Under the pieces are notes generated by a model. The model saw only the letters and a program-made list of their open reading frames with translations, did no database searches and had not been told where the DNA came from. Shown one piece after another: positions 1 through 9,625 of a stretch of DNA of 64,000 nucleotides. This DNA comes from Lepiota brunneoincarnata (Eukaryota > Basidiomycota > Agaricomycetes > Agaricales > Agaricaceae), in the NCBI GenBank assembly GCA_023014365.1, contig JAEBUN010000017.1, positions 496,001-560,000 on the forward strand. The letters are read 5' to 3'. Every line of letters starts with the position of its first letter. Position 1 is the first letter of the stretch. Both the position numbers and the translations under genes were made by a program.

Positions 1-930
1 GGGGAAGGAGTTAAAGTTGACCGCCGGAGGATGTGGCCAAGAACTCACCTTGTCATCTACCTCGGGCCTCCCCGACCTCGGTATGACACTCAAAAATGTA
101 TCAGCGGGGCAATGTACCGGGGGGGATAAGTTGTCTGTCAAAGTCAAGACCTCTTTTCTTGACAATCGCAACATCGGAGCAACCATTTTCAACTCGCCAG
201 ACTCTGGTTTTGGGGTTATTTCCGGTAAGCCTAATAACGGGTTTCGCTGCCAATCGCCCTACTGAGCCTTGATGATTATATCCCAGATATTGACGATACA
301 GTTAAAGTCACCAACGTCCTAGACACTGCAGCCCTTGTCAAATCGACACTCATTGACGATCCTCTCCCTGTTGCCGGAATGCCCAACTTGTACGCTTCGT
401 TGGCTCGCTCGATCAAGCCACAGTTCATTTATGTCTCCGGTTCACCCTTTCAACTATATCCTTTCCTTCGTAATTTCATCGACACTACCTATGCCGCCTC
501 GAATGGGCCCATTTTTCTGCAAAATCTCACTCTGGCAGATATCCCTGGAGTTGTTGATTTTCTTGGAAGCGGGAACATTCAAGAATACAAGGTTGCAATG
601 ATCGATCGTATCAAGGGCATGTACCCTAATAAAAGTTCCTCTGTATTGGGGATTCAACACAAACAGATCCTGAAACATATGGTGAAGCGTAAGTGCTTTG
701 TTGCTAATATCTTTATATGGAACTAAATACACCATGTGTCTGGGGTTAGTTCCAGGAAATATGGTGATGCCATTTCGTGTAGCTGGATTCGTCGTGTCGA
801 GGGTGCGGACAACTCGAATGAGCGGTTCGCCGCTGCCTTTGCTGGTGTTCCGGAGAATAGGTTCAGGATTTTTGATGATTCTGAGATACCTTCTCTCGCC
901 AAGATCAATGTTGCTGGGGGTGAGTGTTAG
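1..930 (+). CDS. APP1-like phosphatidate phosphatase (DUF2183), 5' partial
   Basis: Resembles the catalytic domain of the APP1 family, which dephosphorylates phosphatidate. The window opens inside the gene, so the N-terminus is missing. An intron at 225-286 splits the first Asp codon of the hallmark motif DIDDTVKV. The next exon carries the family block FIYVSGSPFQLYPFLRNFI, followed by an Ile/Leu-rich helix. A second intron (about 690-755) leads to a last exon with IRRVEGADNSNERF and ends at TAG 928-930. Its exact donor is unclear: the best-looking GTAAGT at 689 gives the wrong frame, while a weaker GT at 693 restores it. The second acidic motif expected in the family (GDS..DPE) is not visible between these exons, so this copy may have lost part of the active site or I have mis-spliced it. 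Family assignment is firm; integrity is doubtful. Confidence 0.7.
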
Positions 931-1549
931 GGAAAGGATTCGATGAGGGTAAGGGGGGGGGGGTTCGTAACTGTGTCACTCTACGACAGGAGTGTGTCCT
1001 ATGCCGGGAACAACTCGGTTTGCCAACATAATAAATGTGAGATCATGTTCGTTCTGTTCTACCGGCACCTGTGCCTCCTCCTGTATAGGCGCCAAGTCTG
1101 CACTGTGTCAGTTCGGTTGGCTGGTTAGAAGGTGCAGGAGGGCGTGCGAACTCAGGAGTGTTCCAGGCAACACCACGCTCTCAAGTTCCACGGAGAACTT
1201 TGTCTGTGCTCCTTCATTACAGCTGGCGTTTGCCTATGGGTTATATGAGTGCTTTGCTGTTGGAGCCTGCGCATCTTCTCAGAGGCCTTAGTCCCTCTGT
1301 CATGGTCATACTTAGGGCCTCGGTGGGTTCATGGGGGAACACTCCAACTATCAATGGCATTGTCACGTTGTGCGCAGGGACCTTTCGATTCAAAAAGTGT
1401 CAGCAAATGAACGTCATGCAAATTAACAAATAGGTTCTTCGAGCCTTGAAGTCCTCGGCGTCATTATTGCGGTATTAATAATCAAACATAGTATACACAA
1501 TGGAGTATAACCCGTTTGCAGGGGAAAGGGAGGCTGTGGTAGAGTGAGT
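931..1549. other. Intergenic between APP1-like gene and SYF2; nothing recognised
   Basis: The interval lies between two genes that converge. A plus-strand open frame at 992-1291 has a cluster of cysteines (CSFCSTGTCASSC) but no convincing start or splice context. I cannot assign it to a family and treat it as unexplained. Confidence 0.4.
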
Positions 1550-2720
1550 CTATAGAGCAGTTCCACGCTCGAAGCTCGCGCGAATTTCGGCTGTGTATTT
1601 GTCGTAGTATCGAGCAATCTGTAAAACACAATGTCACTGTTTGCTTTTTTGGCTGCTGTGAGTGTGGATGCGCACCTTTTTGTTGAAAACCCGGTTCTGT
1701 TCGTTGATGTATGTGATATCGCCCTCGGCTTCGTTGAGACGTTTCCGTGAAAATTTGCCCCTCTTGTCAATGCTACAGGGTAATAAGAAGAAGCGCTTGC
1801 ATGGCCAAAACCATGGAAACATACTCTTTATTGATTTTGCCGACCACACGGTCAATCGCCTCCTCACTGGGCTTGCTGTCTCCATAGACGAGCGTAGAAG
1901 AGTCTCGGTAAAGATTCTCATGAGCAAGCCGTTGTTCGACCGAGCCCAATGCCTGTAGAGATATTGGATTAAACGCATTCACAGCGCAATGAGGCTGACC
2001 GACCTGGACTGCCGAAGAGCTACTAGAAACGTCGAGACTGGTTAGAGCGCTACCAGTAGCCAAAGCTTTCTGCTTGTTGTACGCCTCAAAGTCTGGTTTC
2101 AGAAGGTCTAGATCTTTTTTATACTTCCGGTGAGCCGCATGCGCGTCGTCTATGGCACAATCTCAGAAATAGGGAGAGAGATATGCTGGGTGAGGACATA
2201 CCATGAAACTCAAAGTCAGCTCGTCGCCTTTTCTTTGCCAGCTTCTTCTCCCAATTATCGTTATCCTCAACCGTCCACCCCCAATTCTTCTGCCGTTCAA
2301 CATCTTCTCCACGCTCCTCTGCATCTGCTTTCAAACGCAATATTTCCGCAAGCTTCCTTTGCCGTTCTAATCTCGCCATCTCCCTCGCATTCAGCTTGGC
2401 TCTTGCGCTCTCCTCGATTAGGGTTTCCCTGTTCGCTCTAGTGGAGGCAGCCTGTGTAAAGCGAATGAGCGGGCTTCCGTATTCACGCGGATTAATCAAC
2501 CGAAAACCAGTACAAATTTCTTTCGCAGCCGAGCCAACTTGGCTTGTCGCTCTTCCATGGTGGTCTTCTTGCCCTCACTTCCCTCCTGTTCCTCTTGCGT
2601 TTCGTCTGCTTCGGGAGTGGTGTCGGACCCTTCTGCAGCAGCCTCTTCGACTTCGGGCGTCTGCTCAGCATCCTTCACAGCCTCTACTGGATCTGGGGTT
2701 GATTCTTGGTGTGATGACAT
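1550..2720 (-). CDS. SYF2: Pre-mRNA-splicing factor SYF2
   Basis: SYF2 is a small coiled-coil subunit of the NTC/Prp19-associated spliceosome. Five exons on the minus strand join in frame: 2514-2720, 2202-2451, 1825-2149, 1676-1772, 1550-1618, giving 315 aa. The N-terminal ~50 residues are acidic and disordered. The conserved core follows: MEERQAKLARLRKKF, then ERQRKLAEILRLKADAEE, the block WEKKLAKKRRRADFEF, the KYKKDLDLLKP segment, YRDSSTLVYGDSKPSEEAID, and FSRKRLNEAEGDITYINE. It ends with the family tail ARYYDKYTAEIRASFERGTA. All four introns are about 50 nt and have GT-AG ends. Every expected block is present in order, so the gene looks intact. Its 5' end is head-to-head with UPF3, 557 bp apart. 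Confidence 0.93.
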
Positions 2721-3277
2721 AGTGAATCGTAGGTGGACAGAGGAGGGGAATGGCGAAAATAAAGGAGGCGACAGCAGTGCAAATTCTGAAGGTTAGTGGC
2801 AGTGATTGTTTTTCCCACGCTTCGGCTGCTAATGGTTTTTGCAACAGTTACAAGTTTATTATGTATTTCTACAGCATTCCGACAAGGGAATGTAGGGCCT
2901 TCCGAAACTGCGAAGGAGACCTATGAAAGAGGTGTCAGAATAAGTCCTGATGATATCTCGAAGCCTGAATGACAGGGTAAAATGGGGGCTCAGGATTGCA
3001 GAAGTACATAGTCAGCAAAGGGAATTGACTCCCTAAGACTGTTGAGCTTGATAATGTGTTTTTTGCTCATCATAGAAGAAGAGTATGACATGTCGTAGGA
3101 CTCACCGGATATCTGGACACAAGATCGGGAAACAAGTTGCGCTACAAGAAAAAAGATTCCTCTAATAGTGATCCGAATCTCCGCTCCAAATGTACGGCAA
3201 ATCCCACCGCTGATGGCGTCAATGACTGTGCTTGACACCGCGTTTAACAGATACCAACCGTCCATATCGTCGCCGAT
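2721..3277. promoter_or_regulatory. Divergent SYF2/UPF3 intergenic region
   Basis: The 557-bp spacer separates two RNA-processing genes transcribed away from each other, so it must contain both promoters. I see no strong named motif and no credible third gene; the minus-strand open frame at 2990-3298 overlaps the UPF3 start and looks fortuitous. Confidence 0.5.
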
Positions 3278-4888
3278 ATGACTACGACTGCCACACAATC
3301 AGCAAGGTCTAAGCCGAAGAAACCCAGAGAAAAAGACAAGGACAAAGAGAAAGAGCAGGGGGAAAGACCTCAGTTACCTGGTGAACGGCTCAAGCTTGTT
3401 GTTCGCAGACTGCCACCCAACTTGCCCGAGGATGTCTTTTGGCAGAGCGTGTCGAACTGGGTCACTGATGAAACCGTTACCTGGAAGGCCTACTTCCCTG
3501 GTAAACCAAAGAAGCGGTATGATTCGTGCCCGCATAGTAAAGAGAGATATTAATCTTTACACAGCATCAACAAAGAGCACATTCCATCACGCGCGTATAT
3601 CGCTTTCAAGGATCCAGGGCAATCCCTGATATTTGGTCGAGAATATGACGGACATAAATTCGTGGATAAAGCGGGTAAGTCTCATCGTGCGTATGTGCTC
3701 GGCCACGCTGGTTAACAGTTCAGGGAACGAGTCATATGCGGTCGTCGAGTTCGCCCCGTTCCAGAAAATACCCAGCGAGAAGAAGAAACCGGATGCTCGC
3801 AATGCGACCATTGAGAAAGGTTGGACAGACCTAAATTCAATGACTGCATCTCTCAATAATCCACACAGACGAAGACTATATTTCTTTCCTGGAGTCCCTG
3901 AACGCACTTTCGAATTCCGAACCGATCTCCCTCGAAGCTCTCAGTATGTTTACACGTATTATATGCATACATTCTCGTTACCGATGATGGTACAGTTGCA
4001 TCCACTCAGCCCCCATCTCCTCCAAAGACCACCCCTCTCCTCGAAGCCCTGAAAGCAGAAAGGCAGGCACAAAAGGACAAAGAAGCAATTATTCGCAACC
4101 ACCCCCATTACAAAGATACAATGAATGCTTCCGCTGCTGTCCTCAGGAGAGAGGAAAAGAGGAGAGCCGCTGCTGCTGCTAAAGCCGAAGCCACTACTTC
4201 AGGAAAGAAAGGCAAGAAAGGAGCATCCCAACTTATGAAGCAGATTCAGATTCAGGCCAAGCCCGCCATCAGTGGTATTGCAAATGCCAGTGCCAACACG
4301 AATGCTCCCTTGCCCACCAAACCTCTACCTTCTCCGGCAAAGAGTGGCCGTGGGTCCAGACAACACGCCAAAAACCCGGCAACGGTCCCGGCTACGCCAG
4401 CCGCAACTGTCATCACAACGGCGGCGGCGGACGCTCCCCCTATCGCCAGCAGCGCAGTAAATGCTTCAGATGCCCCTCTTGTTGTCCCTGCAAAACGTGA
4501 GAGACCGGTCCTTGGGTTAGGCTCCAGACACTTCGAAGCAGCTTTGAATGGTGCTGGTGTTACGCCCACCAGAGAGCGGAGACGCAGAGAAAAAGGGGTT
4601 GATCCTGCATCTTCTGCTGCTCCTGGTAGTTCTCATAGCGCAACCACTGGTGGAAAGTCCCCTCCAGTGTCGCCGCCAAAGAGGCCACCACGTCACCGTA
4701 AGGATGGCGCTGCCGGAGCCGGCGCTGGCGGTGATGTTGCGGCTGTTGGTGGGGAACTCAAGGTTACCCCTGTCGCTGTCGCCGCCGCAAATGGGACCTT
4801 TTCTCCTCCTGGTGCAGGTCGTGGCGGGCGACGTGGGAGGGGTGGAGTTGGAGGGAGAGGGAGAGGGGGACCACCTCGTGGCGGATGA
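3278..4888 (+). CDS. UPF3: Nonsense-mediated mRNA decay factor UPF3 (Smg4/UPF3 domain)
   Basis: UPF3 bridges the exon junction complex and UPF2 in nonsense-mediated decay. Five exons (3278-3516, 3565-3674, 3724-3819, 3869-3943, 3996-4888) splice in frame to about 470 aa. After a Lys/Arg-rich start, the Smg4/UPF3 RNP-like fold begins with KLVVRRLPPNLPEDVFW (about residues 37-55) and continues through INKEHIPSRAYIAFKDP, VVEFAPFQKIPSEKKKPDAR and DEDYISFLESL to about residue 200. The PLLEALKAE..HPHYKD helix follows, then an Ala/Pro-rich low-complexity region. The last ~25 residues form an RGG/RG-rich tail (RGGRRGRGGVGGRGRGG), a typical RNA-binding or arginine-methylation region. ATG 3278 is the first in-frame start and sits just before the basic segment. 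The gene appears intact. Confidence 0.93.
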
Positions 4889-5794
4889 CTAACATCAGGA
4901 AAAGGTGAGCATGTCTATCGGATACGTGTTTGTGCATCTCTGAAGGCACAGGTCGTCAGAATATATCAACTCTATCCTGTGTTGCGATAACTCCACCCCA
5001 CTGTGGGCACTCGCTTGTCGCACGACGGGGCTGGCGGTCGCGTCGTGGGCCTGACAAATGAGCCGCGCGATACCCCGCCGGCTTAATGCGCCAACTTAAT
5101 TGTCGCGCGTAGCGCCTCGTGAGTCCTTGCTTGAAGATAAATCAAGACTTTTTGCGTCTTTTGAACAATGACTTCCGATTGTTTGGTGTACTCGCTAGTG
5201 TATTGCTCTGGTCTTGACAATAAATGAATCCATAGTTAGTATAAGCATATAATACATGGACGTGACTATGGTTTCCAGCTCACAGCACGTATGACGCACG
5301 CACAAGACCAACGTCGAACCTTTCGTAAGGAAGTAGCCGTTATAATCTCGTCCCTCAACAACCCACCACTGACCCCCGCAATACCAAAACTCGTGGCATG
5401 GCTAGTTAACTATGAGTACTGAGCATCTCGGATTCGCCAAGCAAAGCGAGATGAGATAACTGGTAATCCAAAGAACCTCGTACTTTGATATTCTACCAGA
5501 GGGAAAACAATGTAGTGCATAAAGGACACAGGGAACGGGAACATAGTGGTCCCGAGTAATCTGTGGCAGAGAGTAGAACCATTGGCTGACAATAGTACGG
5601 TCGAACCCATAGTATTCAATATTCAATCCCAAGTGGATGACAAACTATTATAACGCCCTGTTGGGACACAGGAAAAGATTGGTATGAGCCGGACGCAAAA
5701 GTATAGTGGGGATGATTTAATAGGTCTCATTTTGACACTATTCGCGAGGACGTTCCCAGACCGAGCCAAATCAAAGGACTTTACTGAGATGTTT
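4889..5794. other. Gene-free interval
   Basis: This 0.9-kb stretch follows UPF3. Several short open frames exist on both strands but none shows a recognisable motif. The right end may contain further degraded sequence of the neighbouring VPS36/TUP1-like composite, because a minus-strand frame at about 5640-5870 keeps phrases such as SVKSFDLARS that recall a WD40 blade. Confidence 0.4.
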
Positions 5795-6736
5795 TCAGAC
5801 AAGAGGGGTTTGGAACCCATTACTATCGCCACCCACAAGTCCTCTCCCGTCAGGCGTAAATGCAACGCACTGCACAATATGTATAAATCCTCGTAACATC
5901 TCCGGTAACCGACCAGAGTGGACGTCCCAGATCCGCACAACTGGTTCAAGGCTACCTGCAGCAGCATTTCGATCATCAGGGCTAAGTGTGACAGAAGTGA
6001 AGTCTGAATGTTGCTCGGGGACGGGAAGCGAAGCTGACAGGGGTGTGTTCATGTTGGGGGTGGAGGGCATGGTCGGCCCCGGCATGCTAGGTAGATCGCA
6101 TAATTGGCTTGTGGAGGGACTTGAGCTTGGAAGATTCTTGTGAGTGCATATCTCACATTCCCAGGGGCCTTCTAGTGGCTCGTTGGTATCGCCGCTTCAA
6201 GTACGACCACCAGTAGCAGCAGCACCGGTGGACGAGGAGGGGCGCCCGACAAGGTGTAGAGAGACCTTTGGTGAGCCCGTGAACAAGTCCGCGTAGTACT
6301 CTGAATCACATGCGATGAATCAACCGCGAGTGAGGCTATTTCATCGTCTTTGGAGTCGATGTAGAAGAGTCTGTGGGAGGTTACGTAGATGATGCCGGAT
6401 TGGTGGGTGGGTGGTTTGTGGAGGCTTTCGAGTGCGTGGTTGGATTGAGTAGATAGGTATTGTGGATGATTTTATGCACCCGCTGTATATTCCGATGTTG
6501 CGTTGGGAGGCGAGGAGATGTTCGTCCGTGTAGGGGAGGGCTTGAATGGGTCCTGGACAAGGAGCAGGTACAGGAGGATGCTTGGCAAGACATTTAAGAC
6601 CTCCGAGACTGTAGGAGACTGTGGGCGGAGTGCTTGCATCCATCAGCAATAGGGTGATCGGATCATGCATATCCGCTCCCTGAGAACCGACTAAGGAATG
6701 GGATTTGTTCAGCTGTGGCATCGCTGTAGTAAGCAT
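5795..6736 (-). pseudogene. Composite remnant: VPS36 GLUE/NZF-like segment joined to a TUP1-like WD40 segment
   Basis: Reading on the minus strand, the first half matches the start of VPS36, the ESCRT-II subunit: ALPYTDEHLLASQRNIGIYS (a GLUE-domain N-terminus), then in another frame HQSGIIYVTSHRLFYIDS, then in a third frame YYADLFTGSPKVSLHL. A stop interrupts before an NZF-like zinc finger phrase, WECEICTHKNLP, which ends in CDLPSMP. The same frame then runs without a break into SPDDRNAAAGSLEPVVRIWD and CVAFTPDGRGLVGG, typical of the WD40 repeats of TUP1-type corepressors. The frame changes, the stop and the mixed ancestry argue for a dead composite rather than a gene. The alternative is several mispredicted introns, but the joins lack good splice sites. 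Confidence 0.6.
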
Positions 6737-6872
6737 CCCCCGACCGGTAGCGGAAGTGTATGGACTTCTTCACACACTGGCTAGCTTACACGCTTACAAA
6801 AAAAACAACTTGGACATATGTTCCCAGTCCCTTCTAAACTTCACTCTTCACCTCCATCTTCAGTCCCCGACG

Positions 6873-9529
6873 TCAAACACGAACCCTAACAACATGCTCA
6901 GCCCTCCTTCCAGTATGCTTCACAAACCCCAAATAATCCAACTCATGCATCGCCCTTATAAACCTCGCCTGCACTTCCATTGGCCCACTTTTCATCATCT
7001 GGCACCTCCCCCTCGTTCCTTATCCCCTCCGTTCCCTCTTCCGTCAACGCCTGTTCCTTCCTTTGGCTCTGGCTGACTTTTTCGTTGGTGATGCACTCTT
7101 GCCTTTTTCCGCCTCTCTTCCTCCCCTTCGTGGGTGATCGAGGCTGGCGCGTCCTCAACGAGGCTAACTCTTCCTCCCGCTGAGTATCCAACACTATTTT
7201 GAACGACTCGTACCAATCGTATATATTGATGAGTCTCCCACTGTCGAGATACCGTTTGAAGAGGATGCTCGTATCTGGGAGGTCCCAGAGATTGGGTGGT
7301 TCTTTTTCTTTTTCTTGCTGTTCTAACTGGGCTTGTATTTCAGAAGCCGTTGGTGAATGTGGAGTTTGGCTCGTCAGGGTCCGACAGCGCTGGTTGAGAG
7401 GTATGTTGAGAGAATTCATGTGGGCGGAGAAGGGCTGAGAGGAGCGATGCACGAATCGAGGGGTTGAGGAGCTAGGGAGTGTCATGAACTTAGGGTGTTG
7501 GAGTGGACTTAAGAAGAAAACGTACCTCGCTAGGGAAGGGACTCATTCCTGTGTACCAAATATCCCATAATTCATGGCTCTCTAATGGTTGTAGCAGTTG
7601 TCTGTGGGCACCTGTCAGCTACAGGAAAGCTGGGTCGAGAAAAGGAGAAACGCACTGCAAATAATCGGCCAACCACTCCCCCACGTCTTCACATGACAGA
7701 TCCTCGGGGTCCAGATTACGATACATGGCCATACGCGTCCGTGCATCCTCCTCTCCTGTGCGTACTTCGGCGGGCATGGAAGTAAATAGGTCGTCAATTG
7801 TATTAAGGAGATCCCCGACTGTTCCAGGCTGGAGTTTCCTTGAATACGCCAGGTCATTCACCATCTCCCTGATACATTTGGAGCGGAAGACACGTACCCA
7901 ACCAGCAGGCTAAGCGTCCTGATGTCTCTTCCCATTCTACCGCGGAGAACATCAACCATAACGCTTGTCAGACCACTCCATTTTGGGTTTGATTGCCAAC
8001 CGAGGCCTTTGTATCCCATGGATTCGAGAAAGGATTGGATGGTGCGTAGGAGGGTGAAACCAATACGAAGTTTACGTGCCTGGGACAGGAACGAAGTATG
8101 TTTCTGGGAGAGGGTGGCCAATAAATGTAGGGAATCGGCGTCGTCGGCAGAAGAGGATGGATGTTGGGAGAGGTTCATCCGCGCGTGTAAGCCTTCGAGT
8201 ATTGGGGTGTAAGTGGGATTGGAGGCGAGGTCTGCAGGTGGATGGACAAGGAGACTGAGGGGTTCGGTGAGGAAGTGTTTGAGATGAGCTAGCTAGAGAA
8301 ATATTCTGAGTTGGATATATACGGTTAGGGGGGGGGGGGGGGGGGGGGGGGGCAGGGAACGAACCTGGAGCATTGTAAATAGAGCATTGATGGAGGGGTG
8401 GTGCCTTGTGTAGTAGTCGGCTATGCTTGCGAGAGCCGCTGGACCAATCATGATGTCGGGGTCAAAATCGAGGCTGAAAAAGGTCTGGTCCGAGAGTGTA
8501 TATTAGCTATGTGGACATGTATAGGCAAGAGCGGACCTTCAGTAGAACCTCTTCGAGGGCTTGGCGGCCTGTCATAATAGCGAAGGATTGGATGCGAAGG
8601 CGGGTGAGGGTTGCTCGAGGATATGCAGCGTGAATATACGGTGGGAAAGTAGGAGAAGAGAGGAGGAACATGAAGACAAGGGGAAGTTCTGGGATATTAC
8701 AGCTGCAAATTGGTCAGATATGTATCAGAAGAGGAATAATTAACAACATACCTGCAGATATACAAGATGTCCTGCATAACGCCGGTGTCGAATTGTTCAA
8801 AGTCATGAAGGACCGCGAGGAGTCTGAAATCAGAATCTACAGATAGGTGAGTTTTGTTCCAGATATGATAACGCGATGAGGATACCATACTCATCCTTGA
8901 TTGCCCTGTACCATGCATGGAGGGTACCGATATCGTACGCTGCAGATGAGCGCCCTGGTTTGCGCTTGCCTGATGGTTTTATGTCGTTTTCCATAAGCCC
9001 GGAAATGAGGTTCTTCATTCCGATCGTCAGGGTGGAGGCATCTGGAGGATATAGATGAGTGACAAGGACTCTGTGAGCGTCTGCCGTTGAACGTGATATC
9101 TGGGTGAGCACTGCGCCGAGGAGGAAGGGCCCAGAACTTGCGTCTGTGGAAGTCAACCTCGCGTCTTGGCCAGAGGAGGGTAACATACTGTTGATTGCAA
9201 TCACGGGCAGTTCGGGATGGGGTAGGCCAGGCAGCAAGTCGTTGTAGCATGTGGTCACTTGCCGTGCGATCGATAACACCGTTGGCTCGTACAACATTTC
9301 TGTAACAGACTGGGCCGCATCAGCAACACAAATTTGCATAGAATGCCGTCTCTACCGTGGTCTGCTTCAGACACTTGTCCCATGTCGCTCTGTACACCTC
9401 GACACGAGCATCCTGGAGTGTATTCTCCCCTTCATGTGGGCTGTATGGAATGTAAAATGATGTCTGTGCGTTCTTCAGTTACAAAGTAATGCCATAGTGT
9501 TCTTCACTGACCTGGTTGACATCGTCCAT
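6873..9529 (-). CDS. ORC3: Origin recognition complex subunit 3, two apparent frameshifts near the C-terminus
   Basis: ORC3 is part of the six-subunit complex that marks replication origins. Ten minus-strand exons join: 9512-9529, 9356-9463, 8891-9309, 8752-8823, 8537-8702, 8365-8484, 7898-8292, 7656-7838, 7526-7601 and 6873-7471. Recognisable blocks include LPGLPHPELPVIAINSM, VLHDFEQFDTGVMQDILY, the KLQPGTVGDLL segment, HELWDIWYTGMSPFPSE, and the C-terminal winged-helix region with WDLPDTSILFKRYLDSGR and ARFIRAMHELDYLGFVKHTG. The first nine exons are in frame. In the last exon the conserved text moves between frames twice, once near 7330-7370 (after HEFSQHTSQPALSDPDEP) and once near 6982 (at the W-P junction before MEVQARF), each consistent with one extra base. 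These may be consensus errors in low-complexity linkers, or the allele may be damaged. The gene is head-to-head with MCM4. Confidence 0.85.
8328..8352. repeat. 25-nt G homopolymer inside an ORC3 intron
   Basis: An uninterrupted run of about 25 G lies in the ORC3 intron at 8293-8364, so the transcript carries a C tract upstream of the 3' splice site, where a polypyrimidine tract is expected. Its exact length is likely unreliable. Confidence 0.9.
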
Positions 9530-9625
9530 TGTGATGGAGAAAACACACGATCTCGGTGTTTGCCGAACCATTAACGCGACGCGACGCGTCTCATTTTCAC
9601 ATCCTTTCCCTTATCGCAAACCACA
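9530..9625. promoter_or_regulatory. 96-bp shared ORC3/MCM4 promoter with stacked MCB-like boxes
   Basis: The start codons of ORC3 (minus) and MCM4 (plus) are only 96 bp apart. At 9574-9589 the spacer contains three overlapping ACGCG units, ending in a perfect ACGCGT at 9584-9589. ACGCGT is the MluI cell-cycle box bound by MBF/DSC1 in yeasts to drive G1/S genes. Both flanking genes belong to the pre-replicative complex, so G1/S co-regulation from this site is a strong inference. Confidence 0.75.

Noticed and set aside
992..1291. Cysteine-rich plus-strand open frame that could be a small secreted protein
   Set aside because: It starts with no clear signal peptide or good ATG context and the cysteine pattern matches no family I know; kept only as a note.
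2130..2796. Plus-strand open frames opposite SYF2
   Set aside because: They lie over well-supported SYF2 exons and have no motifs.
7869..7897. A 29-nt GTACGT...CAG interval that would restore the ORC3 frame as an ultra-short intron
   Set aside because: A longer acceptor at 7839 gives a normal 59-nt intron and better matches the conserved KLQPGTVGDLL junction.
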